Assembly (NCBI RefSeq): GCF_013408655.1
Contig: NZ_JACCBP010000002.1
Coordinates: forward strand, 124,001-188,000
Direction of reading: 5' to 3'
DNA: 64,000 nt
Source: Pigmentiphaga litoralis
Lineage (GTDB): Bacteria; Pseudomonadota; Gammaproteobacteria; Burkholderiales; Burkholderiaceae_B
Made by a program: the position numbers and the translations under genes
The notes under the pieces: model-generated
Database searches by the model: none
What the model saw: only the letters and a program-made list of their open reading frames with translations
Told to the model about the DNA's origin: nothing
Shown: positions 17,206-25,590 of the stretch, piece after piece
How positions within the stretch are numbered: position 1 is the stretch's first letter
How the letters are laid out: every line of letters begins with the position of its first letter

Positions 17206-19089
17206 ATGATGCATGTTCGATTCGACGCGGCCGACCAGGGATCGTCCGGCCTGCCCTGTGCGCCGGCGCTGCCCGACGCGCTGCGCCTTCCTTACGCGCA
17301 TCGCCTTTCACACGCCCCGGCGCTGTCGGCACTGATCGCCGCCCTGCTGCTGGCGGGATGCGGCGGTGGGGGCGGCGGGGACGAGACGGCCGCGGCGACG
17401 ACGACGCCGCCCGGGACCTTGCCACCGGTCACGTTGCCGGTGGTGCCGTCGGTGGTGGCCGAGGATCCGCTGGCGCGCTATCAGTGGCACTTGCTCAACA
17501 CGGGGCAGGACGCGCTGTCATCCACACGGCCGGTGGCGGGCGTGGACCTGAACCTGGGCACGCTGTATGACTCGGGCGTGCGTGGGACGGGGGTGAGTGT
17601 GGCGGTGCTGGACACCGGGCTCGACATCCGCCATGAAGACCTGCAGGCCAATGTGGCGATTGGCGGGTCGATCAATTTCCGCAATGGGTCGGGTGACCCG
17701 ACGTCGGCCAGCACGGGCGGCGACCATGGCACGTCGGTGGCGGGCGTGGTGGCGGCGCGGGCCTGGAACGGGCTGGGCGGCCGCGGCGTGGCGCCTGAAG
17801 CGGTGTTGCACGGCTTCAATTTCCTGGTTGCGCCGACGCTGGCCAACGAATTGGCGTCATTTGGCGGTGCGGCGCAGGCGGCGCCGGTGCAGGTGTTCAA
17901 CCTGAGTTATGGCGAGGATCTGTCCGAAGTCGCGGTGGTGTCGGCCGATGAACTGGCCGCGCGCGAGCAGGTGATGGCGTCGTCACGGGTCGGGCGGGGC
18001 GGCATTTACGTCAAGTCGGCCGGCAATGGTTTCTTTTCGATCGATGGCGTGGATTGCAGCGTGGCGCAGCGCCTGGGTGTGAGCTGCGGCAATACCAATC
18101 TGGAAACGTCAAGCAATCTGGTGTCGATGACGGTGGTGGGGTCGGTCAACGCTGCGGGCCGGCGGGCATCGTATTCGTCGCAGGGTGCGTCGCTGGCGGT
18201 GATGGGGCTGGGCGGTGAATTTGGCGAAAACCGGGCGCAGGCGCCAGGCCAGGCCGACGTGGCCTACCAGCCGGCATTGCTGACCACCGATTATTCCGGT
18301 TGCGATAAGGGCTACCACCGTACGGTGGGCACGCCGGCCAATCCGCTGGATCTGGTCGGGCCGTCGCCCCTGGATCCGTCGTGCAACTACACGGCCATCT
18401 TCAACGGGACGTCTGCCGCGGCGCCGACCGTGGCCGGGGTGGCGGCGCTGATGCTGCAGGTGAATCCGCAGCTGTCGCAGCGGGAAGTGCAGTACCTGCT
18501 GGCCACTACGGCGCGTCGCATCGATTATCCGGGCACACCGGTGCAGTTCCAGGGCGTGGCGGTGTACGACGGGTGGGTCGTGAATGGGGCGCGGCGGGCG
18601 TTCAGCAATTCGTACGGGTTCGGGGTGGTCGACGCGCAGGCGGCGGTCGCGGCGGCGCGGTCCTTCACGCCGTTGGCGCCGCGCCGGCAGATCGACTGGC
18701 AGACGGCAGCGCCGGCCACCCCGGTGCCAATTCCCTTTCGGGATGGCGCGGGCACGGCGGGCAGCCTGCCGATTTCGGTGGGCGCGAGCCTGACGGTGGA
18801 AAGCGTGCAGGTGGCGTTCAACACGACGCATCGCCGGCCGGCAAATCTGCGGGTGGCGCTGATTTCGCCCAGCGGCACGCGCAGCATCCTGGTGTGGCCG
18901 TTCAGTGGCATCCGGCCGCTGACCGGATCGACCACGGCAGGTTTCGGGTCGGACCGCATGCTGACCAATGCCTTCCTGGATGAAAACGCGCAGGGCACCT
19001 GGCGGCTGGAGGTGGTGGACGTGACGGCGGCGTCGGGCACGAGTCCCAGCCAGCTGGTGTCGTGGTCCTTGCGGGTGACGGGGCGGTGA
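17206..19089 (+). CDS. Kexin-like S8 serine protease with P-domain, predicted lipoprotein (module copy 2)
   Basis: 627 residues from ATG 17206 (GTG 17203 and ATG 17209 are adjacent alternatives). A lipobox LLAGC places the lipidated residue at Cys52. The unusually long N-region before it suggests the true start could be later, although no ATG is available. The linker is shorter than in copy 1. The triad is Asp136 (VLDTGLD), His174 (DHGTSVAG) and Ser403 (NGTSAAAP), with Asn274 in KSAGN. The P-domain is C-terminal. It is closely similar along its length to the protease at 14333, so the pair arose by duplication, and it again lacks a propeptide. Confidence 0.93.
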   Translation: MMHVRFDAADQGSSGLPCAPALPDALRLPYAHRLSHAPALSALIAALLLAGCGGGGGGDETAAATTTPPGTLPPVTLPVVPSVVAEDPLARYQWHLLNTGQDALSSTRPVAGVDLNLGTLYDSGVRGTGVSVAVLDTGLDIRHEDLQANVAIGGSINFRNGSGDPTSASTGGDHGTSVAGVVAARAWNGLGGRGVAPEAVLHGFNFLVAPTLANELASFGGAAQAAPVQVFNLSYGEDLSEVAVVSADELAAREQVMASSRVGRGGIYVKSAGNGFFSIDGVDCSVAQRLGVSCGNTNLETSSNLVSMTVVGSVNAAGRRASYSSQGASLAVMGLGGEFGENRAQAPGQADVAYQPALLTTDYSGCDKGYHRTVGTPANPLDLVGPSPLDPSCNYTAIFNGTSAAAPTVAGVAALMLQVNPQLSQREVQYLLATTARRIDYPGTPVQFQGVAVYDGWVVNGARRAFSNSYGFGVVDAQAAVAAARSFTPLAPRRQIDWQTAAPATPVPIPFRDGAGTAGSLPISVGASLTVESVQVAFNTTHRRPANLRVALISPSGTRSILVWPFSGIRPLTGSTTAGFGSDRMLTNAFLDENAQGTWRLEVVDVTAASGTSPSQLVSWSLRVTGR

Positions 19090-19144
19090 TGAACCTGGCG
19101 CACACGCACATTTTTACCCTGCATGATCTGACAGGAGCGTCATC

Positions 19145-19801
19145 ATGACTTTCGTTTCAAGGACCGTGAATGGCTTGCTGTTGTCGATGGTGACGGCGGT
19201 GACGGCAATGGCAGGGGCATCCTTTTCCACGGTTGCGGAAGCGGCCGACGCGACGCTGATCGGCTCGGCCGATGGCGCCAGTTTTACGGTGGGCGGCACG
19301 CCTTATCAGGTGGTGACGCGCGCGCGGGCGGAACGGGGCAGCGCGGATCCGGCAGCGCGCGCGGCGGGTTCAGCAGCAGGGACTGCAGGGGCCGTGACGG
19401 TGGGCACGATCGGTGACTACACGATTACCTTGCCGGCGACAGGATCGACCGCCGCCGCGAGCGGCGCGGTAGCACCGCAATCGGCGCCGTCCTCCTCCCC
19501 AACTTCCGACTATCTTGTCGCCGTGAACCGGCGCACGGGCAGTCCGGTGCTGGTCTCGAATCACCTGAAGCTGTTTGGCGTGTCGACTGCGCAGGCTGCC
19601 TCCGTGGCAAGCAGCACGGGCGGCGCGGTGGACAGCCTGATCGCCGCTGCGTCGATGGCGATGCTGGTCTATCCCAGCCCGGCAGCGGCGCTGGCGGCCA
19701 AGACGGCCATCGAGTCGCAACAGGGAAGTGGACAAGGGGGCGGGCAAGCCGCGATCCGCGTCGAACCGGAAGTGATCCAGGCGTTCAAGACGCCCCGGTG
19801 A
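19145..19801 (+). CDS. Small secreted protein, putative external chaperone/inhibitor of the S8 protease (module copy 2)
   Basis: 218 residues, paralogue of the 16205 product. The signal peptide ends near AEAADA. Shared blocks are SADGASFTVGGTPYQVVTRA, IGDYTITL, VAVNRRTGSPVLVSNHLKL, an Ala-rich helix and the tail EPEVIQAFKTPR. The central linker is Ala/Ser/Thr-rich rather than Gly/Ser-rich, so only the two folded blocks and the tail are conserved. It lies 55 bases after the second protease, with an AGGAG site upstream of the ATG. Its function as protease chaperone or inhibitor is a hypothesis. Confidence 0.75.
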   Translation: MTFVSRTVNGLLLSMVTAVTAMAGASFSTVAEAADATLIGSADGASFTVGGTPYQVVTRARAERGSADPAARAAGSAAGTAGAVTVGTIGDYTITLPATGSTAAASGAVAPQSAPSSSPTSDYLVAVNRRTGSPVLVSNHLKLFGVSTAQAASVASSTGGAVDSLIAAASMAMLVYPSPAAALAAKTAIESQQGSGQGGGQAAIRVEPEVIQAFKTPR

Positions 19802-19884
19802 TGCGATACAAACCAGGCCGCCAGCGCACGCTATCGTCGCGCGGCGTCCGTGGCTGCGCCCTGGCGCCCTGACGCGGACGCTTC

Positions 19885-20691
19885 CTATACCCCCAGATGC
19901 CGCGTCAGCACATCCGGCTGCGACGCGATGGACCGTGAGTCGCCCTGGAACACCCACTGGCCTTTTTCCATCACCACGCAGCGATCGGTGTGCTCGAGCA
20001 CGCTGCGATAGTTGCGATCCACAATCAATGACGAAATGCCGGTCTTGCGGATCTCGCCGATGATGCGCCAGATGTCGGCGACGATCAGCGGCGCCAGGCC
20101 CTCGGTGGCTTCATCCAGGATGATCAGGTCGGGGTTGGTCATCAGTGCTCGGCCGATCGCCAGCATCTGCTGCTCGCCACCCGACAGCTGATTGCCGCCG
20201 TTGCCGAGCCGCTCGCTCAAGCGCGGAAAGACTTGCAGCACACGGTCGTAGGTCCAGGCGCGTTGGCCGTTGACGCCGGCGCGGGCCGCCACCAGCAGGT
20301 TCTCGCGCACGCTCAGGTTCGGGAAGATGCCCCGGCCTTCGGGCACGTAGGCGATGCCCTGCTGCGCGATGCCGTAGGGCGGCGTGCGGGTGCAGTCGCG
20401 GGCACGGATGTGGACCTTGCCTTCGGTGGCGCGCAGGTGGCCCATCAAGGTGCGGATCAGCGTGGTCTTGCCCATGCCGTTGCGGCCGAGCAGGCCGATG
20501 GATTCGCCCGGTGCGATCGCCAGGTCGATGCCGCGCAGCACGTGGCTCGCGCCGTAGTGCACATGCAGGTTCTGGGCCTGGATCAGCGCCGGCGTGGTGG
20601 CCGCGGCGGCTGCCGTCGGGGGCGCGGTGTCGCGGCCCGCCGCGGTGGCGGAAACGGCTGCGGACGCGGGAGCGGTCATTGTTGCTGTCAT
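19885..20691 (-). CDS. livF: ABC transporter ATP-binding protein, LivF type
   Basis: 268 residues. Branched-chain amino-acid/aromatic-acid ABC importer ATPase. Walker A is GRNGMGKTT, the signature is LSGGEQQ, Walker B is DLIILDEATEGLAP. The first 35 residues are a low-complexity Ala/Thr extension, so a later start is possible. It is the last gene of the minus-strand importer operon and starts two bases after the livG stop. With the neighbouring benzoate genes it likely forms a benzoate-type uptake system. Confidence 0.92.
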   Translation of the reverse strand: MTATMTAPASAAVSATAAGRDTAPPTAAAAATTPALIQAQNLHVHYGASHVLRGIDLAIAPGESIGLLGRNGMGKTTLIRTLMGHLRATEGKVHIRARDCTRTPPYGIAQQGIAYVPEGRGIFPNLSVRENLLVAARAGVNGQRAWTYDRVLQVFPRLSERLGNGGNQLSGGEQQMLAIGRALMTNPDLIILDEATEGLAPLIVADIWRIIGEIRKTGISSLIVDRNYRSVLEHTDRCVVMEKGQWVFQGDSRSIASQPDVLTRHLGV

Positions 20692-20693
20692 GA

Positions 20694-21527
20694 TCAGTGC
20701 ACTGAAGAGGGTTGAACCGGCGCGGCATGACCGGCGGCGGAAGACACCGCAAAAGCTGACGGTTCCGCCCCCGCCTCGGCATGCGTCTCGCCCAGATAGG
20801 CCGTCTGCACCAGCGGATCGGCGCGGATCGCTTCGGGTGCGCCCTTGGCGATCACGCTGCCGTTCACCATGACCGTGATCACGTCCGACACGCGGAACAC
20901 CGCATCCATGTCGTGCTCGACCAGCAGGATCGCGTGATCGGTTTTCAGCGAATGCAGCAGGGCCAGCATGCGTTCGGTTTCTTCGGCGCCCATGCCGGCC
21001 AGGGGCTCGTCCAGCAGCAGCACCTTGGGCCGCAGCGCCAGGCACATCGCGATTTCCAGCTGCCGCTTCTGCCCGTGGGACAGCAGTCCGGCAGGGCGGT
21101 CGGCTACCGCATCCAGTCCGGCCAGACGCAGCGCGTCGGCTGCGATCGCCGACGAATCCGGGCAGGTCGATGCGCGCGACCACCAGTTCCAGAAACGTTG
21201 ATAACCGCCCTGCGCCGACAGCCGCGCATTTTCGAACACGCTGAATTGCGGAAAGATGGTGGTGCGTTGATAGCTGCGGCCCAGGCCCGCGCGGGCGCGG
21301 TCGGGCTGGGTGGCGCGCGTCACATCGCGGCCGCCCAGGTGGATGGTGCCGGACGTGGGCGGGATCTCGCCCGACAGCACGTGCACCAGCGTCGATTTGC
21401 CAGCGCCATTGGTGCCGATGACTGCATGCACCTGGCCGCGTTGCAGGGTCAGCGACACGTCATTGACGGCCGTCAGCCCGCCGAAGCGGCGCGTGATGTT
21501 GTCGGCCTGGACAAGAATGTCAGTCAT
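20694..21527 (-). CDS. livG: ABC transporter ATP-binding protein, LivG type
   Basis: 277 residues. Walker A is GTNGAGKST, the signature region is LLSHGQKRQLE, Walker B is KVLLLDEPLAGM. LivG-type ATPases pair with LivF on the cytoplasmic face of the permease. The last 25 residues are an Ala/Ser-rich extension. The start at 21527 overlaps the livM stop by four bases (ATGA), so translation is coupled. Confidence 0.93.
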   Translation of the reverse strand: MTDILVQADNITRRFGGLTAVNDVSLTLQRGQVHAVIGTNGAGKSTLVHVLSGEIPPTSGTIHLGGRDVTRATQPDRARAGLGRSYQRTTIFPQFSVFENARLSAQGGYQRFWNWWSRASTCPDSSAIAADALRLAGLDAVADRPAGLLSHGQKRQLEIAMCLALRPKVLLLDEPLAGMGAEETERMLALLHSLKTDHAILLVEHDMDAVFRVSDVITVMVNGSVIAKGAPEAIRADPLVQTAYLGETHAEAGAEPSAFAVSSAAGHAAPVQPSSVH

Positions 21528-22570
21528 GGACGGGTCCCCTTGTTGAAGCGTGCGCCAAGTTGCGCGGGCAGGCCGATCACGCCCTTGGGCAGCAGCGCGA
21601 CCAGCACGATGATGGCCAGGCCCAGGCTCAGGTTCCAGTGGCTGGCAAAGTCGCCAAAGATTTCCTGCGACTGGAAGACTTCCTGCAGCATCGTCAAGAT
21701 GAAGGCGCCCAGCACCGCGCCCCGCAGGCTGCCCATGCCGCCCAGGATGATCATCAGCAGCACGGCGCCCGACTGGTGCCACGACAGGAATTCCGGATTC
21801 ACAAAGCCGTCTTTCAGGGCGAACAGAAAGCCTGCCAGGCCGGCCAGGGTGCCCGACACCACAAAGGCGGTCAGCTTGTACGGGAAGGTGGAAAAGCCGG
21901 CGGCCCGCATGCGCTGTTCATTGACGCGGATGCCGGCCAGCGCGCGGCCAAAGCGGGAGTTCAGCAGCATGGCCAGGAAGGCGTAGGTCAGCACCAGGGC
22001 GCCCAGCACGAAGTAGTAGAAGGTGCTGCCGTCTTCCAGGCTGAAGGGCGCCCATCCGCCCAATTCGACCAGCGGCTTGAAGTACAGATAGATGCCGTCG
22101 CTGCCGCGCCCGATCTTGGTGTCGTGAAAGACAAAGTAGGCCATCTGTGAAAAGGCCAGCGTCACCATGATGAAGTAGATGCCTTTGGTGCGCAGCGACA
22201 GCGCGCCGGTGATCAGCGCATACAGCGCCGTGACGATCAGCGCGGCCGGCAGCAGGAAAAAGATCGACACCGGACCGGCCTGCGGCGTCAGCAGCGCGGC
22301 GGTATAGGCCGCGATGCCAAAGAATGCGGCATGCCCGAAGCACACCAGTCCGGTCTGCCCCACCAGCAGTTCCAGGCTGAGCGCGAACACGGCGTAGATC
22401 ATGATCTTGATGACGAGGCCGGTGTAGTAGCTGTCGCCAAACATCGGGAAGACGGCCAGCAGGACCAGCGCCGCGACCAGCGGCACGGCGCGTGCCAGCG
22501 TGCCGCTGCGGGTCTGTGGCAGGCCCGCCGGCAAGGCCGCGGGCAAGGCGTGGGTAGTTGCGTTTTGCAT
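21524..22570 (-). CDS. livM: ABC transporter permease, LivM type
   Basis: 348 residues with about nine to ten hydrophobic membrane segments and the LivM loop LRTKGIYFIMVTLAFSQM. The EAA-like cytoplasmic loop (ALAGIRVNEQRMRAAGF) contacts the ATPases. The start MQNATTH at 22570 gives a normal N-terminus; the frame remains open upstream without similarity. livH ends four bases before it. Confidence 0.92.
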   Translation of the reverse strand: MQNATTHALPAALPAGLPQTRSGTLARAVPLVAALVLLAVFPMFGDSYYTGLVIKIMIYAVFALSLELLVGQTGLVCFGHAAFFGIAAYTAALLTPQAGPVSIFFLLPAALIVTALYALITGALSLRTKGIYFIMVTLAFSQMAYFVFHDTKIGRGSDGIYLYFKPLVELGGWAPFSLEDGSTFYYFVLGALVLTYAFLAMLLNSRFGRALAGIRVNEQRMRAAGFSTFPYKLTAFVVSGTLAGLAGFLFALKDGFVNPEFLSWHQSGAVLLMIILGGMGSLRGAVLGAFILTMLQEVFQSQEIFGDFASHWNLSLGLAIIVLVALLPKGVIGLPAQLGARFNKGTRP

Positions 22571-22574
22571 GGAA

Positions 22575-23456
22575 TCAGCCTTGCTTGAACAAGCCTTCGG
22601 GTTTGTACAAAAGGATGGCGGCCATGAGCACATACACCGCCACGCCGGCCGCTTCCGCGAACAGCACCTTGCCGAAGGTATCGACGAAGCCCACCAGAAG
22701 CGCGGCCAGGAAAGCGCCGCGGATCGACCCGATGCCGCCGATCACCACCACCACGAAGCAGATGATCAGCACATGGTTGCCCATGCCCGGATACACCGAC
22801 GACATGGGCGCGGCAAGCATGCCGGCCAGCGCCGCAAGCACCACGCCGACCGCGAACACGATGCGGTACAGGCGCTTGATGTTGATACCCAGAGAGGTAA
22901 TCATTTCGCGGTTGCTGGCGCCGGCGCGCACCATCATGCCAAGCCGCGTGCGGCCGATCAGGAAGTACAGCAGGAGCGCGACGCCGATACAGACGGCGGA
23001 GATGAAGAGCCGGTACACCGGGTACGTCATGACGTCACCCAGCTGCACCGTGCCGGCCAGCCAGTCGGGCACCTTGACGCCGTGCACGTCGTTGCCGACC
23101 AGAATGCTGCGCAGCTCTTCGAATACCAGGATCAGGCCGTAGGTCATGAGCACCTGCTGCAGGTGATCCCGGTCGTACAGATAACTGAAGAAGGCCCACT
23201 CGAGCAGATAGCCGAGCACCGCCGAAAGAAGCAGACCGAACACCAGCGTCGTGAAGAAGCCACCGCCCACCACGCCCTGGACGAGCGGGGACAGCGCGAA
23301 CGCCATGTAGGCGCCGATCATGTAGAAACTGCCGTGCGCGAGATTGATGACGCCCATGACGCCGAAGATCAGCGTCAGCCCGCTGGCGACCAGGAACAGC
23401 AGCAGTCCGTACTGGACCGCGTTGAGACACTGGATCAGAAAGATCGATACATCCAT
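22575..23456 (-). CDS. livH: ABC transporter permease, LivH type
   Basis: 293 residues, strongly hydrophobic with about eight membrane segments. LivH hallmarks include the N-terminal IFGVMGVINLAHGSFYMIGA and the cytoplasmic loop MVRAGASNREMITSLGIN, followed by GGIGSIRGAF. The start at 23456 (MDVSIFLIQ) is the standard one. The 130-base gap to the upstream binding-protein gene contains a tandem 14-base repeat. Confidence 0.93.
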   Translation of the reverse strand: MDVSIFLIQCLNAVQYGLLLFLVASGLTLIFGVMGVINLAHGSFYMIGAYMAFALSPLVQGVVGGGFFTTLVFGLLLSAVLGYLLEWAFFSYLYDRDHLQQVLMTYGLILVFEELRSILVGNDVHGVKVPDWLAGTVQLGDVMTYPVYRLFISAVCIGVALLLYFLIGRTRLGMMVRAGASNREMITSLGINIKRLYRIVFAVGVVLAALAGMLAAPMSSVYPGMGNHVLIICFVVVVIGGIGSIRGAFLAALLVGFVDTFGKVLFAEAAGVAVYVLMAAILLYKPEGLFKQG

Positions 23457-23556
23457 GGTGAGTCCATTGCACGGGCGCGCGAACGCAACCCTGGCTGTCG
23501 GGCCCGGCACGCGCCGCCGCGCATCACATCACGCGGCGGCGCAGGCCAGGTCTGGC

Positions 23557-23584
23557 GGATCGTGCTACAGGGATCGTGCTACAG
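23557..23584. repeat. Two tandem copies of a 14-base unit, GGATCGTGCTACAG
   Basis: Two exact copies lie directly downstream of the stop codon of the ABC substrate-binding protein gene (minus strand, stop at 23587). It is one of several short tandem repeats hugging stop codons in this window. Confidence 0.8.
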
Positions 23585-23586
23585 GA

Positions 23587-24756
23587 TCAGAGGCGGCAGC
23601 CGCGGCCCGGATCGACCAGGCCTTTCACCGCCACGCCCACCAGCTTGTTTTCCATGCCGTCGACCTGGCGCAGATACATGTCCTGCACCGGGTTGCCGGC
23701 CTTGGACAGGCTGAACGGACCGCGCGGGCTGTCGATCTTGGCGACGCGGATGGCGGAGCGCAGATCGGCCTTCTTGGTGAAGTCACCCTTCACGGCCTTC
23801 AGGCCGGCGCCGTACATCTGCGCTGCGTCGTAGCCCTGCACTGCGTACACGTCAGGCTGCATCTTGAAGGACTTGGCGTAGGCCGTGCGGAACGAGGTGT
23901 CGCGCGCGGTGTTCAGGCCGTCGGCATAGTGCAGCGTGGTGAACAGGCCCTGCGCGGTGGCGCCCTGGGCCTGCAGCGTGCCGTCGGTCAGGAAGCCCGC
24001 GCCATACAGGGTGGACGTCTTGCCCAGGCCGCTGGCCGCGTAGTCCTGCACGAACTTGACGGCGCCGCCGCCGGCAAAGAACACATAGACCGCGTCGGGT
24101 TTGAGCGAAGCGATTTCGGTCAGCAGCGACTGGAATTCGACGTTGGGGAAGGGCACGTTCAGGTCACGCAGCACCTTGCCGCCGCCTTTCTCGAAACCTT
24201 CCTTGAAGCCGCCGACCGACTCGTCACCGGCTGCGTATTTCCAGGTCACGGTCACGGCCGTCTTCTTGCCTTTTTCGGCAGCAACCTTGCCCATTGCAAA
24301 GCCGGGCTGCCAGTTCGAGAACGAGCTGCGGAACACGCCGGGTCCACACATCGGGCCGGTAATCGCATCGGCGCCGGCATTCGGCACGATCAGCGTCACG
24401 TCGTTGTCTTTGGCGGCCTTGGTCAAGGCCATGGCCACGCCGGAATGCACCGTGCCGACCAGCAGGTCGACCTTGTCGCGCTTGATCAGGCGGTCGGCAT
24501 TGGCCGTGGCCTTGGCCGGATCCGATTCGTCGTCCACCTTGAAGTACTGCACTTCGCGGCCCGACAGCTTGCCGCCTTGTTCTTCGACATACAGCTTGAA
24601 GCCGTTTTCGATGGCGGTGCCAAGGGCGGCGTAGGTGCCGCTGTAAGGCAGCATGAAGCCGACCTTGATCTTTTCCTGGGCCTGGGCGCCCACTGCGATC
24701 AGGCTGAGGGTGGCGCAGGCGGTGGCCTGCAGTACTTTGTCGCGCAACGAAGTCAT
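23587..24756 (-). CDS. ABC transporter periplasmic substrate-binding protein (Leu/Ile/Val-binding family)
   Basis: 389 residues. A signal peptide ends at VGAQAQ, and the mature protein opens EKIKVGFMLPYSGTYAALG, the type I periplasmic binding fold used for branched-chain amino acids and aromatic acids. It is the first gene of the importer operon, next to benzoate-CoA ligase genes; homologues in box clusters are assigned to benzoate or hydroxybenzoate uptake. The ligand is inferred from context. The C-terminal GLVDPGRGCRL is slightly longer than usual. Confidence 0.9.
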   Translation of the reverse strand: MTSLRDKVLQATACATLSLIAVGAQAQEKIKVGFMLPYSGTYAALGTAIENGFKLYVEEQGGKLSGREVQYFKVDDESDPAKATANADRLIKRDKVDLLVGTVHSGVAMALTKAAKDNDVTLIVPNAGADAITGPMCGPGVFRSSFSNWQPGFAMGKVAAEKGKKTAVTVTWKYAAGDESVGGFKEGFEKGGGKVLRDLNVPFPNVEFQSLLTEIASLKPDAVYVFFAGGGAVKFVQDYAASGLGKTSTLYGAGFLTDGTLQAQGATAQGLFTTLHYADGLNTARDTSFRTAYAKSFKMQPDVYAVQGYDAAQMYGAGLKAVKGDFTKKADLRSAIRVAKIDSPRGPFSLSKAGNPVQDMYLRQVDGMENKLVGVAVKGLVDPGRGCRL

Positions 24757-24777
24757 GGTGTGTCTCCTGAGTGACTT

Positions 24778-25590
24778 TTATGTGTGCTGCAGTTGGGCTT
24801 GTAGAAAGCCTTTGAGTTGTTTTGCCAGCTCGACAGGCTGATCTTTGTGGGGAGAATGCCGGCAATCGTCAAGGATCGCCAGTAGGGTTTGCGGGGTACG
24901 CCGACGGATGATGCGCACTTGGTCGAGGGTTCCGTATTCATCATCGACCCCCTGCACCGCCAGCACGGGGCAGGTAATGCGCGGCAACAGGCTTTCGATG
25001 CTCCATGCGCGAAAGGCCGGCGACAGCCACACGTCGTTCCAGCCCCAGAAGGCCGAATCGGGCGACGCGTGATAGCGGGCCAGGCGGCGGGGCAGGTCGG
25101 TGTTCAGATACGCTTCGCGGGCGGCGGCAATGCTCTGGATGGCCACGTCTTCGACCATGACATGCGGCGCCAGCACGATCAGCGACGACAGCGAATCCGG
25201 ATACAGCGCCGCGTAGATCAGGCCGATCGATGCGCCATCGCTATGGCCCAGGATCACCGGCCGGTCGCGCTTGGCGTCGATGCCGACCCCGCGCAGCACG
25301 GCGGGCAGGGCATCGCGCGCCTGCTCGAACAGGAACTCGGGCGTCCAGCGTTCGGCATCGGGACGGGGTGTCGACTTGCCATAGCCGTAGCGCGAGAACA
25401 CCAGGCCGCGCATGCCGAGCGCGCTGCACACTTCGGATGGCCAGTCCTTCCACATCGATACCGAGCCGAGCCCTTCATGCAGGAACACGATGACAGGCGC
25501 GTTGACGCGCTCGCCATGGACCCACCGGTATTCGATGCGGTAGTCGCGATCGCCGTGCCGGATGTCGACGAACGACGACGGCGCACTCAC
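24778..25590 (-). CDS. Alpha/beta-fold hydrolase of the benzoate cluster
   Basis: 270 residues. Alpha/beta-hydrolase core with the oxyanion segment FLHEGLGSVSMW, nucleophile elbow GHSDG, acid in QGVDDEYG and His in CRHSPH. Such hydrolases commonly accompany box genes and might act as a CoA thioesterase, for example releasing stalled CoA intermediates. That role is a guess. It overlaps the benzoate-CoA ligase stop by four bases, so the two are co-translated. Confidence 0.85.
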   Translation of the reverse strand: MSAPSSFVDIRHGDRDYRIEYRWVHGERVNAPVIVFLHEGLGSVSMWKDWPSEVCSALGMRGLVFSRYGYGKSTPRPDAERWTPEFLFEQARDALPAVLRGVGIDAKRDRPVILGHSDGASIGLIYAALYPDSLSSLIVLAPHVMVEDVAIQSIAAAREAYLNTDLPRRLARYHASPDSAFWGWNDVWLSPAFRAWSIESLLPRITCPVLAVQGVDDEYGTLDQVRIIRRRTPQTLLAILDDCRHSPHKDQPVELAKQLKGFLQAQLQHT

